Source: Candidatus Melainabacteria bacterium (lineage in GTDB: Bacteria; Cyanobacteriota; Vampirovibrionia; Obscuribacterales; Obscuribacteraceae). From it: 64,000 bases of DNA. The stretch's first letter is position 1; each line of letters starts with the position of its first letter. The stretch spans positions 277,146-341,145 of the forward strand of contig QKMZ01000007.1 of NCBI GenBank assembly GCA_003242885.1, read 5' to 3'. Positions 8,017 through 17,377 of this stretch are shown here, one piece after another. The position numbers and the translations under genes were made by a program. The notes under the pieces were generated by a model. That model searched no databases. It had not been told where the DNA came from and saw only the letters and a list, made by a program, of their open reading frames with translations.

Positions 8017-10692
8017 TCACTCGCCAGCTTGTTCACGTTTTTCCGCGGTCGAAAGTTGTACCTTCTCCTGTTTTGCAGTTTTCGCAAAAGGCATCGTGAC
8101 TTTGAATGTCGTGACCGTGTCCTCGCTGCTGTCGCATTCGATTGTTCCGCCATGCGCGTCGACGATTCGCTTGCACAGGTAAAGCCCTAGCCCGGTGTTT
8201 GCGACAAATCGTTTGCCGGGCTGCCCGCGCCAGAATTTGTCGAAAAGCACCTTGCGCGATTCTTCGTCTATGAAGCTGCCAGTGTTGACGATTTCCAACA
8301 CCAGATCGTCGCCATCCTCTTCTTGCCGTACTTGTACGCTGCTTCCTTCAGCACCGTATTTGATGGCATTATCGATTAAGTGCGTGAGCAATAGTCGCAT
8401 CGCCTTTTCGTCTGCCGTCACTTTCTGCATGGAGTCTTCGGATGTGCATAGCACGGTGATCTTCTTTTCTTCTGCGGCTTTAGCGAAATCTGCAACAACC
8501 TCATCGACCAAATGCTTCAAATCAACATTCGAGAATTCCATATCCTTGCCGCCGGATTCGTAGCGGTAAATTTCAAGGAGGCAATCAGTTATCTTTAAAA
8601 GGAATTTGTTGCGATCTTGAATTTGTCCGATGAGAGTGCGGATTTCGTCAGGCACTTCGCCGAGTTTTCCGTCCAAAAGCATCTCGAACACTCGACTTGA
8701 GCCGAGTAGTGGTACCTGCAGATCATGCGCGAGCGTAGACATGAAGTCGCGAGTCTGTTGAGCTTTCTGCTGTTGCAAGGCTAGCATTTCGGCTCGTTTT
8801 CGCTCGGAGACACCGGTGAGAATTCCTTTGACTCTGGTGGTGAGTTCTTTTGGGTGAAACGGCTTGAAGAGGTATTCGTCCGCTCCTGATTCCCATCCCT
8901 TAAGAAGAGATTCGCGGTTGGTAAGCGCGGTTAGAAGAACAACAGGAGTCGACTTTAGAACCGGGTCTGATTTGATTTCTTTGCAAAGAGTCAATCCGTC
9001 GATTTCGGGCATCATAATGTCGCTGATGATTAAGTCAGGCGCGATTGCTTTCATCATGTCGAGCGCTTCTTGTCCGTCTTTTGCAATCAGCACGCGACAA
9101 AAAGACTCCAGTACCGATTCGATGTACGCGGCAAGCTCGGTGTTGTCTTCGGCAACTAGAACAGTTGGCTTGTGATCATCTTTTGTGCGTTTAGTGCTTT
9201 CGTTAAATCCATATTGCGGCACCATTATTTTTCTAGCGACACTGCTATCTTTTTGTTTTGCTCCGGTCGCGTCTTTGCCGACGAAAGTGACTGAAAACTG
9301 GCTGCCCACGCCGAGTTTACTCTCAACAGCAACATCTCCGCCGAGCAATCTTGCGAATTCGACAACAAGTGCCAGTCCCAGACCCGCACCCTCAAATCGC
9401 CTGGTTGATGGTGCTTCTGCTTGTCTAAAACGTTGGAAAATCAGCTCTATATCGGATTCGGGAATGCCGATGCCTGTGTCTTTGACAGAAACGACCCACT
9501 GGTCGTCCTGTACTCTTGCCAGGCTTACTGTGACAATGCCGCTGATTTGCGTGAATTTGACAGCGTTGGAAACAAGGTTGAACAATATGCGTTCGTACAA
9601 ATAGCGATCAATTTCGATTAAGCTTGAAGCTTCCGGCAAATTAGAGACAATCGTCAATTGCTTCTGTTTTAACGCCGGTGCAAAGTCCGCCAGAATCGAT
9701 TTAGTCAGAGAGACAATATCCGTCGGCTCTGGACGCAGCTCTATTTTTCCAGCTTCCAGTCTTGAAAAATCAAGCAGCCCAGTGATCAACTGGAGCAATC
9801 TGACCGTGTTATTGTGCATGGTCTTGAGGTGCTCAGTTTGTTCGTCAGTGAGCTCGCCGGCGTCTCCAGCTAGTATTGATTCTGTTGGTGCGAGAATAAG
9901 GGTGAGTGGTGTACGCAGCTCGTGCGACACTGTTGCTACGAACTCACTCTTCATCCTCTCAGACTCAATGAGTTTCTCATTCAATTTGCTCAATTCTTCC
10001 GCGCGTTTTGCAACTTCATCTTCAATTTGGCGACGATAGGCAATGCCGGAATACATGCGTCGCACCAAGTAGAAGAAACCGCAAAAGACGAAGGCCCCAA
10101 GCAGCGCAAATCCCCACGCTGTTTGCGAGAATACATTGTGAGATTCAGTGAGTTGCCCCTGAATCAATTCTTGCTGGTTGACTTCAAGGCGTTCAATCAA
10201 GGTCTGCAAAATGGCGCCATCGCCCGATTTGTCATATGACTTCAGCATTGCCAATGCGCTGTCCAATCCCTTAGTACTGCGCTCATGTATCACGCTAAGC
10301 AGGTGGGTAACGCGCTTGACACTGATTTCATTCAAGCGCAACAAATTTCTGCGCTCATACCAATCCGGCACGTCGTTATAGAGCTTTTGCAGGTGAACAG
10401 GAATACTAGACGCCGCCATGTTGAACTGATTGGAATAGTCTTCCTTTGGCTCAAGAAGGTACGCTCGAGTGAGCGATTCCGTTTTGATAATCTCTTCGCG
10501 TGTGGCGCGCAATTCTTCTAAATAGCTGTGTCTTTTTTGGAGAGTCTTTGCTGCGTCTTCCGAGCTCGACGACAGAAAGAAGAATGCGCCAAACATGAAA
10601 GTGGCAAGCCCCAAAAGAATGCCAAAGCCGGTGGTCAGTTGTGTCTCCATCGACAAACCGCCCGCTATTCCAGCTTTCTTCTCAGAACTCAC
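8017..10692 (-). CDS. Hybrid sensor histidine kinase with two kinase modules and an internal receiver
   Basis: An 891-residue membrane sensor. TM1 (about 22-41) and TM2 (about 192-211) enclose an all-helical extracytoplasmic domain of CHASE3 type. A first HisKA (His257 in VSHELRTPL) and HATPase (GTGIGI-type box near 406, GAGLGL near 435) are followed by a receiver domain (about 510-625; phosphoacceptor Asp558 in ISDIMMPEIDG, Lys610 in FKPF). A second HisKA (His656 in LAHDLQVP) and a second HATPase (GLGLYLCKRIVDAHGG) complete it. The start is GTG 10692, or ATG 10650 just before TM1. The second kinase module closely resembles that of the kinase at 47270-49408. No output regulator is adjacent. 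Confidence 0.92.
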   Translation of the reverse strand: MSSEKKAGIAGGLSMETQLTTGFGILLGLATFMFGAFFFLSSSSEDAAKTLQKRHSYLEELRATREEIIKTESLTRAYLLEPKEDYSNQFNMAASSIPVHLQKLYNDVPDWYERRNLLRLNEISVKRVTHLLSVIHERSTKGLDSALAMLKSYDKSGDGAILQTLIERLEVNQQELIQGQLTESHNVFSQTAWGFALLGAFVFCGFFYLVRRMYSGIAYRRQIEDEVAKRAEELSKLNEKLIESERMKSEFVATVSHELRTPLTLILAPTESILAGDAGELTDEQTEHLKTMHNNTVRLLQLITGLLDFSRLEAGKIELRPEPTDIVSLTKSILADFAPALKQKQLTIVSNLPEASSLIEIDRYLYERILFNLVSNAVKFTQISGIVTVSLARVQDDQWVVSVKDTGIGIPESDIELIFQRFRQAEAPSTRRFEGAGLGLALVVEFARLLGGDVAVESKLGVGSQFSVTFVGKDATGAKQKDSSVARKIMVPQYGFNESTKRTKDDHKPTVLVAEDNTELAAYIESVLESFCRVLIAKDGQEALDMMKAIAPDLIISDIMMPEIDGLTLCKEIKSDPVLKSTPVVLLTALTNRESLLKGWESGADEYLFKPFHPKELTTRVKGILTGVSERKRAEMLALQQQKAQQTRDFMSTLAHDLQVPLLGSSRVFEMLLDGKLGEVPDEIRTLIGQIQDRNKFLLKITDCLLEIYRYESGGKDMEFSNVDLKHLVDEVVADFAKAAEEKKITVLCTSEDSMQKVTADEKAMRLLLTHLIDNAIKYGAEGSSVQVRQEEDGDDLVLEIVNTGSFIDEESRKVLFDKFWRGQPGKRFVANTGLGLYLCKRIVDAHGGTIECDSSEDTVTTFKVTMPFAKTAKQEKVQLSTAEKREQAGE

Positions 10693-10866
10693 TTCATTTA
10701 CTACTAAGCATAAGTATTAATAGCTTCGCTGTTCCCAAAATGAGTGTCGGGATAACTGAAAGAGTCTGATAGGTGGTGCTTGCGGCGCGAATTCAACCCT
10801 ATGGGGGATGATGGGCGCTGATAAATGACGGCTTTCGCCTCCTCGGTTTGCCATCGAACAAACTCT

Positions 10867-11658
10867 CTATGGACCGCTCGTCGCCGCAGACGCCGCATTG
10901 ACAGACTTAATGATTTCGCCGTATCCGGCCCAGGAGTCCTTAATGCTATAAAGCCCGGTGCTGTAGGTTCGCGCAGATTCTTGGGTTCTTTTCTCCATAG
11001 CTTTCACGACGGGGATTTTGTCCAGCTCTTTTTTCGCTTCTTCCGAACCTTGCAGCGCGGCTTCTCTCAGCCAAATTTCCGCGTGCCTGACGTCTCTCTT
11101 TGCCCAGGTTTCGTCCATGTACAGCAAGCCCAGGCGCAGTTGCGCGTTTCTCTCGCCATGTTGGGCCGCTTTCAGCAGCCAATGTTCTGCTTTGTCCAAG
11201 TCCTTTTCGATGTATTTGCCTTCAGCGTAGAGATGACCCAAGTAGCTTTCCGCCTCTCGAAGTCCGTGCCCGGCAGCTTTCTCCAGCCAGTAAATTGCTA
11301 CTTTCATATCTTTCTCAACGCCAAGCCCCGTTTGGTAAAGCATTCCTAAAACCGTCTGCGCCTTAGGATGACCTTTTACAGCTAACACTCTGGCTCTTTC
11401 GGCTGCCAGTTTGAATCTTCGATGGACTATGTGATGGTGAATTTCATGGAAGGCGTCCGGCTGTTCAGCCTTTAAGGACTCGTGCGCGCTTTTCTGATTT
11501 CCAGTCGTCTTCGTTGGAGCAGCGTTTGCTGCAGTGTTTTGGATAAAACAGACGGCAGCCACGCCGGCGGAAATTGAGGATAGTAAGGCGAGAGCACCCT
11601 TGCCGAACAATCTGCGCAGCATAGTCTGATTTTTGTCGGTCGGAAAAAACATTGGCAC
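10867..11658 (-). CDS. Sel1-repeat (TPR-like) protein, membrane-anchored or exported
   Basis: After an N-terminal hydrophobic helix (GALALLSSISAGVAAVCFI) come tandem Sel1-like repeats, recognised by AQTVLGMLYQTGLGVEKDMKVAIYWLEKAA, AESYLGHLYAEGKYIEKDLDKAEHWLLKAA and AQLRLGLLYMDE...AEIWLREAA. Sel1 repeats form solenoids for protein contacts and often occur beside signalling proteins. Here the gene lies between the hybrid kinase and the von Willebrand A protein on the same strand. The start is unclear between GTG 11658, ATG 11652 and ATG 11622. Confidence 0.82.
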   Translation of the reverse strand: MPMFFPTDKNQTMLRRLFGKGALALLSSISAGVAAVCFIQNTAANAAPTKTTGNQKSAHESLKAEQPDAFHEIHHHIVHRRFKLAAERARVLAVKGHPKAQTVLGMLYQTGLGVEKDMKVAIYWLEKAAGHGLREAESYLGHLYAEGKYIEKDLDKAEHWLLKAAQHGERNAQLRLGLLYMDETWAKRDVRHAEIWLREAALQGSEEAKKELDKIPVVKAMEKRTQESARTYSTGLYSIKDSWAGYGEIIKSVNAASAATSGP

Positions 11659-11743
11659 TTCGGTCTGAAAGTTATACGTGCCAATAGTTTACAGGAACTC
11701 CAACAGAGACTCCTTGCCCTGCTCATGGTCTAAACAACTGTAA

Positions 11744-12787
11744 TTAGAATCTTCTTGCAACCGGTTGGTTCTGCACGGCTGAAACGAGGCTTCTTGCCAA
11801 TCCTCGTGCCATTACTTGTCTGAAAGGAGACACTGTGACAATGTCATAGCTGGCACCTTTCATAGTCAATTCGTTGTCCAGTTCTTCCAATAAATTGCCG
11901 CCTTTCGAGTCATTGCCGACCTGAAGAAATGCAATCGAGATTTGATCAGGCGCTGTCATTCTTTGACTTGCGTTGATAATCAAATCCTTGAGCGCACGCG
12001 GGTTGTCTGGATCTCCATCTGTAACAATAGCGACTACCAATGGCTGCGTATTTCCCATCGACTGGGCCCTGAAATAATCGTCCAGCTGATGCTTCAGTGC
12101 ACCGACGAGATTGGTGCCACCATCAGGTGAATTCTGCTGGAATAGCGCGGGAATCATCTCAGCGCGCACGTTGTGATAGACGGAATCACTGCCGCTGAAG
12201 AAAACAAGCGAAAGACCTTTCGGCAAAACCTGCGCCGTTTGCCGAGCCAGATCAACAGTTTGATTCAAACACCAGTCCCAACGACTCAAACTGCGCGGAG
12301 AGAAATTGCCGAATGTCATCGGCAGAGCACAGTCTTCCGTTTTCATCGAGCCTGAGCGGTCCATGATAATCGTGACGTGTCTGCCACGCAGGCGAGCCAC
12401 CTCCATTGGTGCAAGCAGACTGCCGTTGAGTGGTTGTCTTGTGTTAGGAATGTTTTGAGTAAAACTTTGAGGTGCCGGTCGGGTTCTTACTGTTTGCAGC
12501 ATCCGATTGGCAAACGCCGCGGCATCGATAACCTTTTTCACGGTCTCAGGCTCTGCGAAGTCATTAGCCCAGCCGCTTGGCGCTACTGGAGCAGCCGGCG
12601 CTGCCTGAGTCGGCGGCAGTCTGAAGCTGCTCACACTGTTGGGTCCAACTCCAAGATCGCGGCTGTCGGAAACAGGCGCCACTGGCTCATCGAACTGAGA
12701 CCGCTGAATTCTGAACGTGCCTTGAGCAAGCGCAGAATTTGCCGTGAGCAACAGGAATGCCATTGCTGCAAGGGCATTAAGTCTCAT
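11744..12787 (-). CDS. Exported von Willebrand factor A domain protein
   Basis: A 347-residue protein with a signal peptide (MRLNALAAMAFLLLTANSALA-QG), a proline-rich linker and one vWA domain from about residue 135. The metal-ion-dependent adhesion site is complete in its first element (IMDRSGSMK, DxSxS), with a Thr in DGGTNLVGAL and an Asp in VTDGDPDNPRA as later elements. GGGAGATTCGG ahead of ATG 12787 gives a good ribosome binding site. vWA domains mediate metal-dependent protein binding. The gene sits 86 bp downstream of the Roadblock-domain gene on the same strand. Confidence 0.87.
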   Translation of the reverse strand: MRLNALAAMAFLLLTANSALAQGTFRIQRSQFDEPVAPVSDSRDLGVGPNSVSSFRLPPTQAAPAAPVAPSGWANDFAEPETVKKVIDAAAFANRMLQTVRTRPAPQSFTQNIPNTRQPLNGSLLAPMEVARLRGRHVTIIMDRSGSMKTEDCALPMTFGNFSPRSLSRWDWCLNQTVDLARQTAQVLPKGLSLVFFSGSDSVYHNVRAEMIPALFQQNSPDGGTNLVGALKHQLDDYFRAQSMGNTQPLVVAIVTDGDPDNPRALKDLIINASQRMTAPDQISIAFLQVGNDSKGGNLLEELDNELTMKGASYDIVTVSPFRQVMARGLARSLVSAVQNQPVARRF

Positions 12788-12873
12788 TGCCGAATCTCCC
12801 GAGGGGCGACTTCACAGGCGAGCTTTTCGCCGCATGAAAGTATTGGACGCCCAAGGAGTTTTTATGTTCCGCT

Positions 12874-14928
12874 CTAATCGCCGGTGATTGAACTGATTGT
12901 CTCGCTCAATCGCGTCAATACCGCAGGATCTTTTTCGCCGGTCAGCGTCGCTAGAATTCCTTTGCCGAAATCAGCAAGGACCAGCGAGCCAACTTGTGTT
13001 TGCATAACGATTTGCTTGATACGCGAATGCCCCATTACCATGATGATGTGATGTGAATTCATGTACGACACGAGTGTACAGCCGCCAAGCAATTCAATAT
13101 CGACATCCTGCGGAAGTGCACTAGAGATTGGCAATCCGTCATAACCGCAAACCATATATCCGAGCACGCCTTGAATTTTCAGTATCGGTTCGAGCGCCAT
13201 CGCCAGCTGCTGTGCAGCATCGAGAGTAACCACTCGGGCATGGCTGTGTCCGAGCCCTTTCTTTATGACACTATCAATCTTTTCGATGGCGTCTTCTGTC
13301 AATAAAAACCTTCCGAGTTCTTTGATATTGCCAGGATTGTTGGTTGCGTATTTGAAATCAGCTAGGCGTCCCAGTGAAGAAAGACATTGGTTGACGTCTG
13401 TTTCCAAAGCCGAATTCTGGCGAGGATGCTCAACAGGAACTGCGGGAGCCTGCGCTGGGATCGATGATGTTTCAACCGAAGCAGAAGGAGGGTTTGAATA
13501 CACCGGTTCGTTGAATAGCTGATTGATGCGGTCTCCAATCGCATCGATAGGCAGAGCGTTTGCACGTGTAACAGCAACGATAGTTGGTTGTGGAATTTCT
13601 ACCGATTGCGATTCCATTGTTTGGTTCGGACGTGACACAGGTTCAGATGCTGGAGCGGGAACCGCAGGTGGTGCAGGAGCCCATTGAGGTTGCGGTGCCA
13701 ATTGAGGTTGTGGTGTCCAATGAGCTTGCGGCTTCCATTGAGGTTGTGGTGCAATCTCTTTCTGAGCGTCTTCAGCAAGCTGTTTCATGATCTCCGATGT
13801 GTTCTTCAGGTTTAGATTGGAGATGTTTGGTGCTGCTTTCACTGAGAATGGAGCAAGTGGTCCCGTCTCAGTTTGCCGTTCGAAAGCTGGTTTTGCAGGT
13901 GGTGCCACTGTTGGATACGTGCCCGACTTCCATTCCATCAATTGTTCATCTGAGAAGTCGTGACCATTTATTAAATGACTTTGGGTCGATACATTCTGAA
14001 CTTGCGGACTGACTGTCACAACCATGGATACTCCGAGATTGACAGGCGTTGCAAGCTGTTGCATCGTTATGTTCGCAGACACTATATTTGGACTTGACGT
14101 GATTGGTAAAGCAGCTTCATGGATTACTGCCGGTGGTGGCTCGGTAGAACCTGGTGTTTGCAGTTCTATTGGAAGTTCCTGGACTTCTTCCGGCAAGTAA
14201 TCAGAGTTGGTCTCTGCATGTTCAGCTTCTTCACGCAGATGTTCGTGTACTTTCTCTCTGATCGCCTCTGCAAGAGTTTTGCCGACTTCTTCAACGGGTT
14301 GACTATTCTTGTGAATGTTTAACTTCTTGCCTAATCCGCCTATCGCGGAGTGTGTTCCCGTCACATACTGGTCGACTGCCTGCAAACCGTTAGGAGTCTT
14401 CTCCTTTTCCTGCTCACGTGCATGTTCTTTCTTAGGGCTAAGAACTGCAGGATCAATTTTGCTTTGTGCACCACTGTTACTAAGCGTTCTATTCTTGTGC
14501 GAAGAGTCGGTACCAGGGTTAGTGCCTTGAGTGTTTTGTTGAATAGCCGAATAACCTGCTGAAAAACCAGTTGAAGCGCTGGCTTTCAGTCGTGTCGCAG
14601 GATTGCTGGCGACACTTCTTGTGCTGCGTGGATCATTCTTTCGATTCTTATGACTTATGAAAATGTCGAGAAGAGGTTCCCAAAAACTTGCTTTTGCATT
14701 TGGGAGACTATCAATAATTTCAACCGCCAACCGGCTACTGTCGCCAGGTCGGACGCTGTCCGGAAGTTCTAAATCATGCACCGCTGCGACTATCTGGCTT
14801 AAGTTGGCACGAAAACTCACTGCTGAGTCGTTGACCATGAGCACACGTCTCAGCCGCATCTCCTCTTCCTGCGACAGATTACCGTCCAACTCTCGCTGAA
14901 TCAGAAGCCGTGTTTGAGATTCATTCAT
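12874..14928 (-). CDS. Large protein with anti-sigma-like N-terminus and C-terminal Roadblock/LC7 domain
   Basis: About 684 residues from ATG 14928, which is preceded by a run of six G; frames from TTG 14955 or ATG 14940 are also open. Residues 1-80 (LLIQRELDGNLSQEEEMRLRR onwards) resemble the N-terminal helix of zinc-finger anti-sigma factors but lack the His-Cys-Cys ligands. A long disordered region rich in Pro, Gln and Ser includes tandem QPQWxPQ units around residues 400-430. The last 110 residues (IQGVLGYMVCGYDGLPISSALP, LGGCTLVSYM, GSLVLADFGKGILATLTGE) have the pattern of a Roadblock/LC7 domain, the MglB-type fold that regulates small GTPases. No GTPase is adjacent. The Roadblock call is moderately firm and the anti-sigma resemblance weak. 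Confidence 0.65.
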   Translation of the reverse strand: MNESQTRLLIQRELDGNLSQEEEMRLRRVLMVNDSAVSFRANLSQIVAAVHDLELPDSVRPGDSSRLAVEIIDSLPNAKASFWEPLLDIFISHKNRKNDPRSTRSVASNPATRLKASASTGFSAGYSAIQQNTQGTNPGTDSSHKNRTLSNSGAQSKIDPAVLSPKKEHAREQEKEKTPNGLQAVDQYVTGTHSAIGGLGKKLNIHKNSQPVEEVGKTLAEAIREKVHEHLREEAEHAETNSDYLPEEVQELPIELQTPGSTEPPPAVIHEAALPITSSPNIVSANITMQQLATPVNLGVSMVVTVSPQVQNVSTQSHLINGHDFSDEQLMEWKSGTYPTVAPPAKPAFERQTETGPLAPFSVKAAPNISNLNLKNTSEIMKQLAEDAQKEIAPQPQWKPQAHWTPQPQLAPQPQWAPAPPAVPAPASEPVSRPNQTMESQSVEIPQPTIVAVTRANALPIDAIGDRINQLFNEPVYSNPPSASVETSSIPAQAPAVPVEHPRQNSALETDVNQCLSSLGRLADFKYATNNPGNIKELGRFLLTEDAIEKIDSVIKKGLGHSHARVVTLDAAQQLAMALEPILKIQGVLGYMVCGYDGLPISSALPQDVDIELLGGCTLVSYMNSHHIIMVMGHSRIKQIVMQTQVGSLVLADFGKGILATLTGEKDPAVLTRLSETISSITGD

Positions 14929-15462
14929 ACGTCCCCCCATTCCACTAGACGCCAACTCGGGAATGCGTCTGGTGGATGCAAAAGCGTGGCCACAGCTATA
15001 AAGCCGCTGGACACAAGCTGTTTTTGATGTGTGATTCGTTTTCTATGTGCAGCGGCGCAACGCACCTAGCGCCCGAAGCACAGTTCGTTTACCTATTCCC
15101 TCAACAGCAAGGCGCGTACTCCTTGCCTGTGTAATTGCCGCCAATGCCCATAATGGGCCGCCAAAGCTGAATACAGCCGTATCTGCATCTTTGCACGCAC
15201 CCAAGAATGTTGTCAAGAGAACATAAAGAACCGAAGAGCAATAGCAGGATGGGTTCTTCAAGCTTCACTTGTTTTACCTTAACTAAATTTCAACAGGCTC
15301 TCGGATGAAAACCGCGATTACAAGCGGGTTTTAGGAATGACGGTAGCTCAATCGATTCCGGAGTTTGCGGCGAAGCAATATAAATGGAATCTACGTGGCA
15401 TTATGAGAGGTCTATAATGGTGCCTGGAATCTCGTGATTGTCGAACTTTGAGGTCCAACCAC
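14929..15462. other. Divergent intergenic region
   Basis: About 530 bp between divergent genes, so promoters for both are expected here. A 72-codon minus-strand frame at 15043-15261 has unusual composition and no ribosome binding site and is not called. No hairpin or tRNA is evident. Confidence 0.4.
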
Positions 15463-16224
15463 ATGCGTTTTTCGCCCTCTGTGACAAAGAGCAGTTTTCC
15501 TGTCCTCGCCGCCGTCCTTTTGCTCAATGGCGCGTTTCTGATGATTCCCTGCTTTGCTCAAAGTTATGGTGACGTGACTGTCAGGAAGAATCCAGATGGT
15601 TCGATTGAAACCTTCGACACTTCTAGTTCATCGGCACCCACGCCCAGGCGAGCCTCACGTTCTGGCTACAAACGCGGAGCACAGAAGTATAGTGATGGTG
15701 TCGTAGTTAGAAAAAATGCCGATGGCTCAATCGAAACATTCGATTCTGGAGATGGAGCTGCGCCCCGCCATTATTCAGACCGACATTCTTCTAGCCGTAC
15801 TGTGAGCAAATACAGCACCATGGCTCATTCGACCGGTGCTAAATCAACCTCTGCTCATTCAACCAATGCAATACCCCCTAAGTCCAAAGCCAGTTCAGCT
15901 GGTGTTCACAAATTCGTGCATAAATATTCGAAAGATGTCACGGTCAAGAAGAATTCTGATGGTACGATCGAGGTCATCGGTTTTGAAGGCCCAGCGGCTT
16001 CGAAAGGCAAGTCGCAGTCTTCAGCGAAAGTGAATTCATCTGCAAAGGCGAGCAATGCTGTAAAGTCGAGCTCAACAAGCAAATTGAGTTCTTCGACACA
16101 AGTCGGTAGAGCTGCTACAACAAAGCATCACTCTGCTCGCAGACCGAGAGTTCATGGAAATTTTGGTGACGTAAGGGTGATAAGAAATCCAGACGGTTCG
16201 ATTGAGACCTACGACTCAAACTGA
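15463..16224 (+). CDS. Exported Ser/Lys-rich protein with four DGSIE repeats
   Basis: The start ATG 15463 has GAGGT nine bases ahead and opens a signal peptide (MRFSPSVTKSSFPVLAAVLL, cleavage near CFA-QS). The mature protein carries four copies of a short unit, DVTVRKNPDGSIETFD, GVVVRKNADGSIETFD, DVTVKKNSDGTIEVIG and DVRVIRNPDGSIETYD, separated by Ser/Thr/Lys-rich spacers. The last copy forms the exact C-terminus. Each unit looks like a beta hairpin with a turn at N-x-D-G. No family is recognised; a surface or matrix role is only a guess. Confidence 0.65.
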   Translation: MRFSPSVTKSSFPVLAAVLLLNGAFLMIPCFAQSYGDVTVRKNPDGSIETFDTSSSSAPTPRRASRSGYKRGAQKYSDGVVVRKNADGSIETFDSGDGAAPRHYSDRHSSSRTVSKYSTMAHSTGAKSTSAHSTNAIPPKSKASSAGVHKFVHKYSKDVTVKKNSDGTIEVIGFEGPAASKGKSQSSAKVNSSAKASNAVKSSSTSKLSSSTQVGRAATTKHHSARRPRVHGNFGDVRVIRNPDGSIETYDSN

Positions 16225-16277
16225 GATTGTGAGCTGTTTCTCACAGCAAAAGCGGAATAAAAGGAAACAAGGTAATT

Positions 16278-17312
16278 ATGCAATACGATGCGGTGCTGGT
16301 CATCTCTTTCGGCGGACCGGAAGGAAAGGATGATGTGATGCCCTTTCTGCAGAACGTTCTGCGCGGCAAGAACGTTCCTGAAAAGCGCATGAAGGAAGTC
16401 GCGCACCACTATGATTTGTTCGGTGGCGTCAGTCCAATCAATGGACAGAACCGGCGCCTCATCTCCGCTTTGAAGGAAGAGCTTAAAAAGCACAATATCG
16501 ATCTGCCGGTCTACTGGGGAAATCGCAACTGGCATCCAATGCTCGCCGACACGCTGCGCAAAATGAAAGATGCCGGTGTCAAAAGAGCAATTGCGTTTGT
16601 CACTTCCGCATATGGAAGTTATTCCGGCTGCCGCCAATATCTTGATGATATAGAGCGAGCTCGCGCCGAGGTAGGCGAAGGCGCTCCTGAAGTGGACAAG
16701 CTGCGCTTGTTTTACAACCATCCGAAGTTTATAGAGTCAAATGTCGCTCATTTATTGGATTCGCTAAACCATATTCCAGAGCAGCGTAGAGCGAATGTCC
16801 ATGTCATTTTCACAGCGCACAGCATCCCTACCTCAATGGCGGAAGGCTGCGATTACGAAGCGCAGTTATTGGAAACTTGCAGGTTGGTTGCGTTGGCTGC
16901 CGGTGTTTCAGACTGGAATCTCGCATATCAAAGTCGTAGCGGCCCCGCCACCCAACCCTGGTTGGAGCCTGACATCCAAGATCACCTGCGCGATGTCGCA
17001 CATCGGAAAATAAAGGACGTTGTGGTTTTGCCGATTGGTTTTGTGTCCGATCACATGGAAATCATTTATGACCTGGATACCGAAGCCGCGTCCGTGGCTG
17101 GGAAAGTAGGCATCAATTTTGAACGCTCTTTGACCGCCGGCACTCATCCTGCGTTTATATCAATGATTCGCGAATTGATCGAAGAGCGCTTGCAGGACAC
17201 TGAAGAGCGTCCATGCGAAGGCACGCGAGGTGCGTCGCCTGACTTCTGTCACCCAGATTGCTGCCCTCGTCCGGTCAGACCACAAGCTGCAACATCTACG
17301 ACATCGGCTTGA
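16278..17312 (+). CDS. hemH: Ferrochelatase of the iron-sulfur (actinobacterial-like, probably coproporphyrin) type
   Basis: Inserts ferrous iron into a porphyrin in the last part of haem synthesis. The 344-residue protein starts MQYDAVLVISFGGPEG. The catalytic His181 lies in FTAHSIPTSMAEGCDY and the second active-site acid in FVSDHMEIIYDLDTEA (Glu261). YQSRSGPATQPWLEPDI is diagnostic. Cys118 in SYSGCRQY together with C-terminal Cys324, Cys328 and Cys329 (FCHPDCCPRP) matches the [2Fe-2S] ligand pattern of actinobacterial ferrochelatases, which act on coproporphyrin III. The substrate is inferred from this likeness and not proven. No other haem gene is in the window. Confidence 0.92.
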   Translation: MQYDAVLVISFGGPEGKDDVMPFLQNVLRGKNVPEKRMKEVAHHYDLFGGVSPINGQNRRLISALKEELKKHNIDLPVYWGNRNWHPMLADTLRKMKDAGVKRAIAFVTSAYGSYSGCRQYLDDIERARAEVGEGAPEVDKLRLFYNHPKFIESNVAHLLDSLNHIPEQRRANVHVIFTAHSIPTSMAEGCDYEAQLLETCRLVALAAGVSDWNLAYQSRSGPATQPWLEPDIQDHLRDVAHRKIKDVVVLPIGFVSDHMEIIYDLDTEAASVAGKVGINFERSLTAGTHPAFISMIRELIEERLQDTEERPCEGTRGASPDFCHPDCCPRPVRPQAATSTTSA

Positions 17313-17377
17313 CAAGCGCGCTTTTCGGCGCCGTACGTGATACCTTTTGGGACTGTAAAGTACGCCCAGGGGTTGAT

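Noticed and set aside
15043-15261. 72-codon minus-strand frame
   Set aside because: No ribosome binding site and mixed composition. Only a weak hydrophobic start, and the region is more likely promoter sequence of the divergent genes.
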